In this document: positions 24,105 to 35,456 of the stretch, in pieces
Position numbering within the stretch: the first letter of the stretch is position 1
Layout: every line of letters begins with the position of its first letter
Assembly: GCF_040954645.1 (NCBI RefSeq)
Contig: NC_092803.1
Location: forward strand, 13,889,230-13,953,229
Source: Diabrotica undecimpunctata
Taxonomy: Eukaryota; Arthropoda; Insecta; Coleoptera; Chrysomelidae
Length of the DNA: 64,000 bases
Reading direction: 5' to 3'
Position numbers and translations under genes: made by a program
The notes under the pieces: model-generated
What the model saw: only the letters and a program-made list of their open reading frames with translations
The model's database searches: none
What the model was told of the DNA's origin: nothing

Positions 24105-24243
24105 AAAATAGTATACTTTATTCGGCAAAGAAGCGACTTTTCTTGACTTGCCCTCTATTACGCGCCTCACTTCGTTCGGCGCGTAATATCGGGCGCGTCA
24201 AGAAAAGTCATGCTTCTCCGCCTCATAAAGTAATATACTATTA
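24105..24243. repeat. Hairpin repeat with GC-rich core
   Basis: Inverted repeat of about 139 bp. AATAGTATACTTTATT at the left pairs with AAAGTAATATACTATT at the right, GACTTTTCTTGAC pairs with GTCAAGAAAAGTC, and the centre is GGCGCGTAAT pairing with ATTACGCGCC around TCACTTCGTTC. The core is far more GC-rich than the surroundings. Confidence 0.8.
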
Positions 24244-24404
24244 CAAATTGAAAAAAAGACTAAGATTTTACCATGATTAGATTAGTTACTTTTTGATATA
24301 GAACAACGCGGTATTTTTATTTTTGAAATATCGCTGGGGTTCATTTTTCACTATCTTAACCGACTAGACCTTTTCGTATATCAGAGTAGAGGTCTTCTTA
24401 GAGT

Positions 24405-24860
24405 CATTTCCCGTGACGTGCTATTGTTTATAATGTGAAAGTTTAAAATCTGCGTTTTTAGGCATATTTCAAATGCCTCATATTTGTTGCCAAAAGTTAA
24501 AATTGAAATTTCATGTTGTAGGCATTACAGACTAGGCTCTAACAAACAAAAACTTCACTACGACCGTCAATGGAATTCATAAATTTTATTGATCTCATGA
24601 GAATCGTAAAAACTGTTAAAAATTGCACATTTATTTATTTATCAGATTTACAAAAACTAACAGAGATTTTGGCAAAACACAAAAAATTTCATACAAAAGC
24701 TGTACTCTTTACCCTTAAAACGCACTTTCATTTTTGGCGATAGGACGCTCAGATCAAACGATATATAATTTTTACCGTCGAGTTGATAGAACTTTTATTT
24801 TGCACGTATTGACGTTCAACAACGCCGGTCGCTTTAGGCGTTATTTCTGAGAGAACAATT
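24405..24860 (+). repeat. Copy of the 33.3-34.1 kb palindrome arm
   Basis: This stretch aligns in direct orientation with about 33770-34130 and in inverted orientation with 33300-33740. Shared landmarks include CCTCATATTTGTTG, GAAATTTCATGTT, AATTTTATTGATCTCATGAG and TTTTTACCGTCGAGT. A single arm is present here. It encodes no protein. Confidence 0.75.
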
Positions 24861-25740
24861 TATTCTTTACAAAAAGTCTGTCTCAGCTACATTTTTTATT
24901 TGAAATTTTTTTTGTACAGCGTACATATTCTTGATAAATCTATTTCTATACTTGCAAGAGGGGTTCTAGGGAGAAGCGGGAGGGTATGGGTGATAAATCT
25001 TTGTTCACCTTTTTTGGGGTCCAAAAATTGACATTCTCAGCCAAATTCAGCTTGTTCGTATGATTTTTAGAGAGGTTTAATCTCTGACGACTGGACTAAT
25101 AGGTCTACATGGCCTCTAGAGAATATTTATCTGTATATAATAACTGTTTATCTTTGCAATCCTTTTTATTTCCGAAAAATTCAGATCACTCTTTTTTATT
25201 TGTTTGAAAACATAACACAGCTGTATTTTCTAACTAATAAATCGATTTGATCGGATGTGAGAATAACCAGCAACTTTTTGATCTTTTGTTTTTTAAGCAA
25301 GCTGGAGAAAAATAAATATTTTCTGTGTAAATAAAACCGCTAAGAAATAGCCGCTTTAAGGTCAAGTACATTTAAAAAATATCTATCCAGCAACAGAAAA
25401 AACGCGCGCTTAAGGGTAAATTTTAAATATCTTTTTTTAAGAGTTGAATGTTTTAATTTTTAAGTTTGGTTTTAAATGATAGACAAATATTTCTGTCAAA
25501 GAATAGGGACTAATATTGTGTTTTTATTCAGCAAATCTATTTATGATATAAAGCTATATTTCTAAATGCCCACAATAAAGAATAATTCATATCCTTGTAT
25601 ATACCAGTATTACAAAATTATTGTAATTTTTCATCTAAGAAATCGTTCTAATAATATAAATTCAAGAAATTATTTTATTTTGTTGTTTGTTTCATTTTAT
25701 GTAACTTTATAATATCATTCCCTTATTATGTATGTACCAT
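24860..25740. other. No gene recognised
   Basis: AT-rich sequence without supportable features. Confidence 0.4.
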
Positions 25741-25744
25741 GTTC

Positions 25745-26255
25745 TTTCAGAACGTTGTTTACCACCACAGCAATAAGAACAGCAAGGATCAAAAGAAAAA
25801 GCACTTACACAGTGGCATACACAAATTTACATGTGGTGACTGCTAAAAAAGTTACATCGGCCAAACTGATAGAACCTTTAACAAATGTATAGCTGAACAC
25901 AAAAGGGCTTTTAATAACAGAAAACAGATTCTACATAGTCACTTCACCTTCTAGAATTCTAGATCATAATCATTTATTTAATGACCAATTTTCAATTCTC
26001 CATATTCAAAATAAAGGCCTTAAGTTATTTTTATTAGAATCGATGGAAATTATTAAATTAAAAAATACAGATATCATTCTGTCCGATCAACTTAAGACAA
26101 ACAGCTCTTTCCTTCTCAACTTATTCAGTTAAGGACTATAAACTGTAGATTCATAGTAAAAATACATCACTTGAGAAAGGCTCCCTGCCGAAACAGCTGT
26201 AGTGATAATAAATTTTGTGGATATGTAGAACACAAAACTTTTCAGTTTGTAGGAA
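25745..26255 (+). mobile_element. Penelope-like element, 5'-truncated, decayed
   Basis: Plus-strand remnant of the Penelope family at 1261-3212. It shows KHLHSGIHKFTCGDC, SYIGQTDRTFNKCIAEHKRA (the catalytic arginine neighbour R is changed to C) and FNNRK, then broken frames corresponding to the C-terminus (25980-26130), the stop, and the hammerhead-like block at 26166-26206. There are several frameshifts, so it is older than the palindromic copies. Confidence 0.8.
26166..26206 (+). ncRNA. Hammerhead-like motif with altered core (Penelope type)
   Basis: ATCAC, TTGAGAA, GGC-TCCCT-GCC, GAAA, ACAGCTGT, A, GTGAT. The loop of stem II differs from 3068-3108 while both stems are unchanged. Confidence 0.45.
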
Positions 26256-26419
26256 CTAAAACACTGTCAAAAAATGGGCATTACTGCTTAATACCAGAGC
26301 GTAATTTATTTAATTAGAAGGCTACAAAAGAAAATAGTGTAATATCGAAACGAATTACAAACAATACAAATTGCGGGTGAAACAACATTTTTTTGTATTA
26401 TGTATTATGCTCTAAAATA

Positions 26420-27060
26420 TCAATAACCGTTTGCATACGATTTGGAAGGGAAAGGAAGAAATTTTAAATAAAAACTTAAAGAATACGTTCATATTATTCA
26501 CGAAGCATGTTTTGAAGTTCTGCAAGACTTTGGCTCTCCTGGTTGACTTCTAACCCTACATACGATGAAGTTTATCTCAAAGATGTTCGATGATATTCAG
26601 ATCAGGGCTACAGGCTGGCCATTCTAGAGCATTAATTCATATTTCCCCTAACTAATTTGTCATCATTCTTGTCTGATATGACAATATGCGGCCGTGCATT
26701 ATCATGCATAAAGACGAAATTGTCAACAATAAATGGACATAAGGGAACTGCTGCTTCTGCCAAAACATCTTTTATATACCGGTGAGCATTCACGGGGCCA
26801 TTGATGAAAATAAGTTTAATAATATTCCAGCTCAAACCACGATACCACCACCGCCAACTTTTCTTCTCTGGGACATACAAGCTTGGGCATATCTTCCCTC
26901 TCTCAGTGTTGATGTTGTCGAGCAAAAATTAATCGATTCCTACTGTGTCCGGGTTGTAATTCTGGAATTACAGCGTCTTCTTGTCATTAGTCTTTCGTTG
27001 AGGCGACTTCTTACCGTTCTCTCACTTACTTTGACATTTCGAACCTCCTGCAGATGGAGG
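26420..27060 (-). pseudogene. Tc1-like transposase fragment
   Basis: Minus strand: GRYAQACMSQRRKVGGGGIV (26925-26860), then WNIIKLIFINGPVNAHRYI, FVFMHDNARPH (second catalytic D in HDN) and, in shifted frames to about 26560, EWPACSPDLN-IEHL (third acidic residue). These are the second half of a Tc1-family DDE transposase. The region of the first catalytic D is lost. It is a different lineage from the copy at 35457-37002, having HDN where that copy has DDN. Terminal repeats were not found. Confidence 0.8.
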
Positions 27061-27084
27061 AGGTTTATATGGAAAATATAGACA

Positions 27085-27370
27085 AAGAAAGATCACAAAT
27101 AAAAAAATCCGACAAATTATGAAGGTAGAACATGACATTACAGACGAAATTACTAAACAATTATTATGGTATGGGCATGTACAAAGGATGTTCAATAACA
27201 GAATTCCAAAGTATTTGGATAGCATCCAAAAAGAAGAAGAAAACGATGAAGAAACAAAGAAGTTGGAGAGAAGGCATTAACAAATAGATATGAGGGTGGC
27301 CTGGAAAATGACATGTGGAAAAAAGAGAGGAATACAGATTAGGAGTCGCAAGATATCGGCGCACGTTTTA
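27085..27370 (+). pseudogene. LINE 3' coding tail, RTE-like
   Basis: Plus-strand blocks DITDEITKQLLWYGHVQRM, NNRIPKYLDSIQ and a basic tail are the final coding segment of an RTE-like LINE. Stops interrupt after about 55 codons. Confidence 0.7.
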
Positions 27371-27439
27371 ATTCGATATGTATATTTTATTATATTCGAT
27401 TTAATGACATTGTTTGACTGTATCTTTTTCGCTAGGGGT

Positions 27440-28030
27440 GTTGTTTCGTCATATCCAATATATGTTTAGTAATTATATATGTAATTACCAGCTGATCTGG
27501 CGAACTTAGTACCGCCTTAGAATTAAATAATGTGTCTAAGAAATTATCAGAAAATAAAACCAAAAAATAAACACTTAAACATATTATGCAGGAAAAAATA
27601 TTAATCAATTTAATGCTTTTCGATACAAATATTTTTATGTTTTCGCGTTGAATAAATATACAACGATGACGGTTTTCCGACACGCGAATATTTGTCCTTA
27701 CACGAAACATGGAAATTCTAAGTTAATTTCGCAAACTTCTAATAAATGGCTTTGTGATTTGTTTATTGTCATTGCAAAAGCCAAAATCACGGGAAATTGT
27801 AAACGTTTAAAATCGAATGGTACGTTCGTTGGAATCATAAGTATACTCGGGATCAAGACATTCACTTCTTTGTATTTTTCCTTAATGATCGTTGCCTGAA
27901 TGATATTATTCATTAGCATTTTCACAGTCAGTCTCGGTCTATTGCACAGACGAGTTTCATTATTGCTACGAAGCAGAATGACAACTGATCCTACTTTTAA
28001 TTGTAAACTGTTAATGGTGATTCAGGCAAT
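27440..28030 (-). pseudogene. Helitron PIF1-like helicase C-terminal fragment
   Basis: Minus-strand frame from about 28027: LKVGSVVILLRSNN, LCNRPRLTVK, then VLIPSILMIPTNVPFDFKRL and QFPVILAFAMTINKSQ, a helicase motif normally reading FAMTINKSQGQ (the following GQ is changed to SH). LEVCEINLEFPCFV and a stop follow. In another frame, FACRKTVIVVYLF corresponds to the YVACSRVGKPSxLF end. This is the C-terminal end of the PIF1-like helicase of a Helitron Rep/Hel protein, not intact. Confidence 0.85.
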
Positions 28031-28520
28031 TCCATCATCATCAGTTGGCGCTACAGCTCTTCGTGGGCCCAGGCCTGCCTTGAAACAGTCTTTCATCCTT
28101 CCCTGTCGAATGTCGGTCTTCTTCATCCCCTTCTCAAATCATCCTTAAATCGTCCTGCATATCGACCAGATGTCTGAGTTCAGGTCGCCCTCTTCTTCTA
28201 TTTCCCACCGGCCAATTTAGAATCGTTATTTTAGCAGGACCACTTTCATCCATCCGCATAACGTGACCCAACCGTCTTAGGTGGTTTATTTTGATGGTTT
28301 TTACGATATCTCCATCTCCAAAGAGTCTATAAAGTTCGAAATTATATCGCCTTCTCCATAGATTCTGTTCGATAACTTTATAGTCCTCAATATTTTTCTT
28401 TCACAGATTCGTAGTAGCTCTACATCTCGAGTCGTCATTGCCCATGTTACTGATCCGTAAGTAAGCAATGGGCGGATTATTGTTTTATAAAGTTTGCTTT
28501 TTGTTGCTCTTGACATATTT
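28030..28520 (-). pseudogene. LINE RT C-terminal fragment, RTE-like
   Basis: Minus strand: [41 protein letters not shown], then in shifted frames HLRRLGHVMRMDESGPAKI and NRRRGRPELRHLVDMQDDL, ending with GLGPRRAVAPTDDDGIA near 28030. The end falls directly against the Helitron relic. Confidence 0.8.
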
Positions 28521-28785
28521 CTCGCTCTTAGTTAAGGGCCTTTTAGTAAGAGAAGAGACTTTTAAGATATGTATGTATTTTTAATGACACATAATAAAAA
28601 AACATAAAACAGGCATGTGGCACTCCGGCAGTGAGAGAGGATAGTTTTCTTATCGTCTACGCATCTTTTATATGTGTGTTTTTAATGTTGAGTGTCGTAG
28701 CTTTAGAAAAATAATCTCAACGACTAGTAAGTTGTAATGACAATTTGAGATATGTTGTAAATATTTACACTTTCTTCTAATTACA

Positions 28786-28827
28786 GTGTCTTGAAGAAGG
28801 AATAAAAGAATTCCGAAAGCTCGACCA
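28786..28827 (+). ncRNA. Hammerhead-like motif, one core change
   Basis: GTC, TTGAAGA (consensus CTGANGA with C3 changed to T), stem II GGAAT-loop-ATTCC, GAAA, palindrome AGCT formed from the last A of GAAA, C at the would-be cleavage position, then GAC, which pairs with the initial GTC as stem I. It is followed by about 75 bases and a TA microsatellite, suggesting the 3' end of a retroelement. No coding sequence is attached. Confidence 0.4.
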
Positions 28828-28898
28828 AAAGTCAAAAGAGTGTTTCTATAACATCCCGGCCAAACCTACTGACTGCAGCCCTAATAAACTGTGTTGTT

Positions 28899-28900
<2 letters not shown>

Positions 28901-28939
<39 letters not shown>
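28901..28939. repeat. (TA)n microsatellite
   Basis: Pure TA tract. Confidence 0.95.
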
Positions 28940-28942
<3 letters not shown>

Positions 28943-28966
28943 TCAAATTATACTGATACTCTAAAT

Positions 28967-28968
<2 letters not shown>

Positions 28969-29036
<68 letters not shown>
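28969..29036. repeat. (AT)n microsatellite
   Basis: Pure AT tract of about 68 bp, 30 bp after the previous one. Confidence 0.95.
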
Positions 29037-29039
<3 letters not shown>

Positions 29040-29855
29040 TTTTGAATAAAAAATAATAATTAGTTGTTAGTTTTGTGATGGCACTGTTCTGCCATTCACA
29101 ATGGAATACGTATAAGTATAATATTACATTAGTAAGAAATACTACACACAATTTATTCTGTTAGTTTACCATAGAATTTTCTAGGTAAACCTCAAATGAG
29201 GCTATGTAGATGTTATCTTCACGGCAATCCTCATTTAAACTGCCTTTTTATGCAAACACCCAGCACAACAATTGAAAAATCAACAATAACTTTACCCCTA
29301 TAAGGCCACCACCAGCTCCCAAATGGCATATACACACTTTCAACGGAACGATTTGGTTGATAATTCTGAACATTTCGAATTGTGTTAAAGTTCTGAACAC
29401 AATGCGGGCATAGATAGGATCGCTTCGGAAGTTTCTACAGTGTAGAAGAGAGTCAAATCGTCCAATTTTACGAATCAGTTCTTTTGTAATGATTGTAATG
29501 AATTACGAAATAGATTCTTTTAATTCGTTTATGATTAATATCGGGTACAGAATCGTTAATCCATGTTATTTTGCGATGATTTATTTATATATTAATACAA
29601 CATTTCATACGACAATTGAGTTAGTTTATATTAAACTTATATTTTTTATGTGGAAATCATCAGAAAAGGGGATGCATTAAATGTGAAGTAAGATGATATT
29701 TAGCATTGCCGTAACGTTAGTGTTAATTTGATGAAAGCTTTCAAAAGTAAAAATTTATGAAAATTACCAATGATATGAGAATATACTACAAACAAAATAA
29801 TATTTTTACCAATCTAGGGAACAGGCAAGTTTTAGGAAAAAATTTTGACACCTCC
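29040..29855. other. No gene recognised
   Basis: AT-rich; short frames only. Confidence 0.4.
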
Positions 29856-29859
29856 AGCT

Positions 29860-30700
29860 CCACTGTATAAAAAGGATTATAGAAAAATCCATTAAATGCA
29901 ATCGACCATTGATTCTGGGTTTAGTAGACTTTCGCAAAGCATTAGATATGATAGAAATTACCAGCGCAATGAAAGCGTTAAAGGAAAATGGCATAGATTA
30001 TCGGTACTCCAAACTGATCGCGAATATACAGTAAAACAATCCTGAGTGTAAGACTACACAAACATACAAAATGTATAAAGTCAAAAGATGAATCACACAG
30101 GAGACACACCCTCCCTTTTATCTCCCTTTTAGGCAATTCTGTAACATGATTTCAATAAAAATCAATGTCAACGTTAAAATGCTTACTGAGTTAGATGACG
30201 CCTAAAATAAAGTTGGTTTAAACATAAATTTTGGAAATACAAAATACATGACAAATCTGATACCAAGCAAAAAATCCAAAAATCGACTGCAACGAAATAG
30301 GATTAGTTTATAAATATAAACTTTTAGGTTATAAAATCCAAATTTCTAGGGACAACTAAACTGCTAAACTGCAAACAAGAATCAGTTTAGCATGGGCCGC
30401 ATATGAAGCTTTTAAAGCAACATGCCAAATTCTTTGAAAAATGAGACGTTCGACCAATGTCTGTTTCTAGTCATGATTTACGGCGCCAAAACACTTTCCT
30501 TAACCCAGGCTACAGCAACAGCTACAGCTACAGAATGGTTCGTGGATACGTCGGACGTGGTAGGAGTGGGAATACTGATGGTACAGACTGATGGTACATG
30601 ATACTGATCTGCATAAGTGATTTGTGACGATACGTAGAGATCGATGGAAGGAGTTAAGAGAGTCCAAAAATGGACGAGAGAAGGCTAAGAAGAAGAAGAT
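29860..30700 (+). pseudogene. LINE RT, heavily decayed
   Basis: A series of short plus-strand blocks in changing frames: PFYLPF and related stretches around 30100, then KLLGYKIQISRDNQTAKLQ and TRISLAWAAYEAFKATCQI (30320-30430), which match the thumb of insect endonuclease/RT LINEs. It finishes with a DRWKEL-like tail at 30640-30660. There are many stops. Confidence 0.6.
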
Positions 30701-30779
30701 AGTACATATAAATTATGCAGAAATATTTTGACCGTATTTATAATTTGAATTGTCCTTTGTCACAAAGAAAAATAAAATA

Positions 30780-32480
30780 TTGCAGCGTGATAAATCACTC
30801 TGGTTGTAAAACGTCAAGGCGTACTTACAGTCTCACCATCAGTACATGTCGGAGAGGTATATACAAGTAGAAATGCGGAAATGGTAATGTTAAGGACTGG
30901 CCAAGAATTAAATGGAGGTTGTATTATCCTTAACACGAAGCGTGGTTCAAAGGGAATACAGCGGCAGAATGTAATTAGTTGTAGGCGATACTTAGGATGC
31001 AACTAATCAGCGGCAGAATATAGGATGCAAGATGTAATGGCAAACAGAAGTGACATAAAAATCTATAATTTTTAACAAAATGTCGAATTTAGCCGGAAAA
31101 TTACAAAAAATGATCTGAATAAACGAATTACCGCCAAATACGAGAACTTACATTTTTTTAAAGAGTGAATTTTTGGGATTATGCCAGTTTAGCCCTAATT
31201 ATACATTGGGTGAGAAGACCAATTCGGACGAAAAGAACTTTATCGTCGTTTTTTAAATAAACTCGACTTTCGGAGACTGTTTTAGAAAACGAGAAAATTA
31301 TATCTGTTCTTAGAAGGGAAGAGTTAGTAAATAGGCAAAACAAACAAGCTATTGACGTTTCTGAGAAGGGAAAGATCGTAGGAGCACCATTACTTGCCCT
31401 CGTTACTTTAGCTATGGGCGTAGCTAAAAGAAATTTCTAAGAAAAAAAAATTAGAAGGAACTGCGTGATGATTGAACATGCTTAAGTATTAACCTTATAC
31501 TGTTCTTGGACAGCAACGTGGATAAACAAAGTATCCTTGCTTTTTATATATGCAGGACAGCAGACCCCGTGAGAGATATTTGGTACAGTCAAATTGGCTG
31601 CCAAGGTCTGACCGACCTGAAACCTGGTGATCCACTTTTATACATCATACATCATTGTACAATTCTACAATGATAAACACTGTACCTTTTACAATGATAA
31701 ACGTTGTGCATTGTACAACTGTACAATACATTTTACATACATTGTACAATACAGTTATTGTACATTATTGTATATCAACCACTTGTTGACAAAAAAAACT
31801 ATCATTTCGAGAAATTAAGTTTTTGATAGCCCTTAGTTTTAACAGCTTCTTAAAGATGAATATTTCACCTAAACAATGCCAGAAATCGGAAAGAATGCTT
31901 GGTTTGCTTTTAAAAGCATTGTTAAAAAAATTCTTGGAACCATACGAACATAGAATTGCGCTGAAATTGTCCAGCAACTCTTAAAGTGTTTCATCAAAAG
32001 CATCAAATTATATTTTTTACCTAGTTATTTTGCTGATTCTCTGAAAATCTTGATGCAGTCAGTGATTAGGAGGGTGAACGACTCTGAGTATTGTTGGAGC
32101 ACCAAGCGAGAATGTACACAGATTCAACATTCCAGAAAAAGCTATAAGTAAAAATGTTTGTTTTAATATTTAATTACTGTTCATTTCTTAAACAATTATT
32201 TGTATAAACACAATTTAACTTGCAGTAAATACATTTGTAAACAGTATATTTGATAAGTATTTACTTTATTTTCCTTTATATACACAATTTATATGAATTT
32301 TTGGGGTATTCTATATATTAAACAAATTATATGATAGACAAAATCTGCGGTTATTTACGAAATTACTGTTTTCCTGTGTTATATGTAAAAGGAATTTACT
32401 TGCATGTGAAATGGAACTGGAACGACTACAAAGGAACGATTACGGAGGTTGTTTAGCTAGTAGGTCATTTAAGGGTTATC
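30780..32480. other. No gene; TGTACA-rich patch
   Basis: No supportable coding content. 31640-31770 is unusually rich in ATTGTACAAT-type palindromes and repeats ACAATGATAAAC. Confidence 0.4.
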
Positions 32481-32489
32481 TATATAAGT

Positions 32490-32720
32490 TGACATAAGCA
32501 CTGTAAGACTTTTTAACCAGTCTTCCCTACATTTTTTAACACTTCAGATAGAATTGCATCTACGCCAGGAGATTTATGTTGTACTATTTTTATAGCAGCT
32601 TCTCAATTTCTTCCAACATAACATCTGGTTCTTTTGCAGCAAAACAGCCTCCTTTGTATATTTCTTATCTCTTTTTTCATTCACCGTTTCCTAACACATT
32701 TTTACATGTTCCTTTATTTA
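32490..32720 (-). pseudogene. Small LINE RT fragment
   Basis: Minus strand: MLEEIEK, then after a frameshift IVQHKSPGVDAILSEVLKN, the motif that opens the RT domain in RTE-like LINEs (compare KSPGEDGIVSEILK in the relic at 213-1110). Nothing else is retained. Confidence 0.6.
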
Positions 32721-33299
32721 AACATTTTTCGTTCCATTAGTTCCATTAGTTCGACACTGATAGTTAGGTATTAAAGCTTCAGTAGCATGATAAACAGAGT
32801 TTTTCGCTGAAAACAAACGTGAAATTTTGTGTCGTACCTTCAAAACAACCCAAGATATATTCAGCCAATTCTCAAAGTACAGTTGTTACGAAACGATTCG
32901 TTAAAAATGAACTCACCTCTACATTAGCGTGAGGAAATTATAAAATATTATTGTGTATTAGAACACTACACCATTTGCTCTAAGTTTCTGCTTGGGAGAA
33001 CCCAACAAGGAGTCAGCTAGTCTCAGTTCATATAAGCAACTATGTAATGGATTATATATTTGCGTTCAAAGTGTTTGTTTACGAAGTTTACTTTTATAGA
33101 ATTTATATATTAATGCGGAGGAATATACGATGAAAAAAATAAAAAGACCAGCCAAGGGAAGTATGGTGTAGAAATGATTTGGAAGATTTTTTACCTTTTA
33201 TTTCTTGTTTTATACTCTAGTCGTTAGAAACGAAAATGCCGTTGAATCTCTAGAAATCATCCGAACAAGTTGATTTCCGAATCGTTGTTTCAGAAACAA

Positions 33300-34140
33300 C
33301 GCTTAAAGCGACCGACGATTTGGATTGTCAGTTACGCGCGCGAAATCAATTTTAAATAAAATTTGAATTAAATCGACTGTAAAAGCTTGATATCTTCTGA
33401 TCAGAGGTCCTATCGACAATAATCAAATTGCGTTTGATAGAAGGACAAAAGCATAGCTTTCGTGTTTTGATGAAAATAAGGTTAGTTTTTATAAAGGTGT
33501 TACATAAATAAATGTTTGCGCGATTTTTGTCATTTTTTATGATTCTCAAGTGTTCAATAAAATGTATCACCTTCATTGACCCGTCACTATAGAATTGTCA
33601 TTGCTAGAGCCCAATCTTTAAAAGCTATAACATAAAATTTTGGCTTTTAGTTTGGTCAAAAAATGTGAGGCATTTGAAATATGCCTAAAAAACGCTAAAT
33701 TTAAACTTTCACATTACAAATAATCTAAAGCATTCCAATAATCTAAAGCACGTGAAAGCATATCCCTTGACGTGCGATCGTTTGTAATGTAAAAGTTTAA
33801 TATCTGCGTTTTTTCGGTATATTTAAAATGCCTCATATTTGTTGTCAAAACTCAAAATCGAAATTTCATGTTATAGGTTCTTAAGATTAGGCTCTAACAA
33901 TAAGAGTTCCAGTACTATCGTTTAATAAAACTCATAAATTTTATTGATCTCATGAGAATCGTAGAAAATGACAAAAATCGTTTATTTATTTAACACCTCA
34001 TTTACGACAAAATACAAAAAGTGCATACGAAAACTGCACTCTTCACTTTTAAAACGCACTGTGATTTTTGTCAATAGGATATTTTGATCAAAAGATATCG
34101 AATTTTTACCGTCGAGTGGATACAAATTATTTTTAAAATG
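33300..34140. repeat. Long imperfect palindrome
   Basis: The left arm (about 33300-33735) and right arm (about 33770-34140) are inverted relatives. AGGCATTTGAAATATGCC at 33670 opposes AATGCCTCATATTTG at 33825, CGATTTTTGTCATTTT opposes AAAATGACAAAAATCG, and AAAGCTTGATATCTT opposes AAAAGATATCGAATTTTT. The centre carries duplicated AATAATCTAAAGCA. An additional single arm lies at 24405-24860. Non-coding; a foldback element is the simplest reading. Confidence 0.75.
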
Positions 34141-34689
34141 GACTTCTGAAAACAAATTGAAATTCATAATCGCTGATCGACTGGACTATTATGAATATCA
34201 TCAACCACTAGACTATAGTTGATTCGCTAAACTACTGAATGTTTTGACAAACAACATACTAGACACAAAATCCCACTTTTTTAATAGCTGAGATTAACAG
34301 ACTTTTGCAGACTTTTTTAATTTAAACAATTCGAATGATTATGTATAATGCAAGTGTATATTCATTAATTTTTACTAATCTATAAATCTTAATGCAGTTT
34401 TATTTTGTTCACAAACCGCTTGTGAATAAAGTTTTACTTTTAAGTTACAATTAATATTGGCTATGAGCAAGTGTGATTGGTTGTATAGTAAACAGCTACT
34501 TTCAGTCAAGAGAAAAATTTGATCATCATAGAACAAAATTAATTACTAGATGTGGTAAAGTTCAGTAAGTAGATTATGACAGTAGACAGAGTAAAACTTT
34601 CTACAGTTAGCATTAGAAAATGTAGATTACGGTGTTAATAATATTGTGGCATATTCCATCAAAAAATAAAGAAAAGTGAATGTGAAAAG

Positions 34690-34783
34690 GTAAACTCTAC
34701 AAAACAATAATACGCCCAGTCCTAACATATGGTTCAGAGACCTTGAGTCTAACAAAAAATAATGAAAACTATTGTTAGGATGT
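34690..34783 (+). pseudogene. LINE RT fragment, left part, split by an insertion
   Basis: Plus strand: [26 protein letters not shown], ending in TATTGTTAGGATGT, which is repeated at 37911-37924. The frame resumes in the segment 37925-38290. The paralogue at 57284-57430 passes through the same site without interruption. Confidence 0.8.
34770..34783. repeat. Left target-site duplication
   Basis: TATTGTTAGGATGT, repeated at 37911-37924, flanks the palindromic insertion 34784-37910. Confidence 0.85.
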
Positions 34784-34832
34784 AAAAGAAAATAATAAAT
34801 TAGACTTACTCACAATCAATTTAATTTAACTA

Positions 34833-34886
34833 ATCAGACGACCGGTTTCGCTTTCTACAATATGCAAAGCATCTTCAGGTCACGAT
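34833..34886 (-). ncRNA. Hammerhead ribozyme motif (canonical core), left arm
   Basis: Minus-strand twin of 37770-37823: core CTGAAGA, stem II GCTTT/AAAGC, GAAA, palindromic stem III ACCGGT, C17, stem I GAC/GTC. All invariant core bases are present. Confidence 0.8.
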
Positions 34887-35456
34887 ACAAAGTTAAATAA
34901 ATGCTGAAAATAATAAACCCATATTAGGGTGTTGTCTAATAAAGATAAAATAAAGATAGATGATATAAATTATATAAATTACAGTAATTATGCCAATATT
35001 ACATGTCTGTGGTTTTTCAAAATGAATAAGATGTTAAGCAGACAAGGTAAGACTCACAAATTGGTAAAATAGTCTATTAAACTGTAATAAATTAATAAAT
35101 AAACAAATAAATAAAACATTACTTACATGCCGGTACTCTATTAATTGATGGTTGAAAGAACATGGTTCAAACTATCTTGTATTGTTGATTGGAGAACTCA
35201 AGTCAACTATTGTAATTGTTTAACAGTAAACAGGGAAGTTCTTGAGGAGACAGATTTTATCCAATGACGTAGAGATAGGTGAAATGTAATTGTTTGTTTG
35301 ATGAAAGTAATGTTCTTTGCCATTAAGTTCTTTAAAAGTTATTTATATTTATTCTGGAGATATATTTATGAAATGTGTGTTATTTATTGAGATTTTTATT
35401 TTTGTTTTGGAAGGTGACAGTTGTAAGACAATGAATAAGAATAGATGTCTGATATA

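Noticed and set aside
31627..31818. Palindrome-rich TGTACA cluster as a regulatory site
   Set aside because: Low-complexity drift explains it equally well; no supporting element ends.
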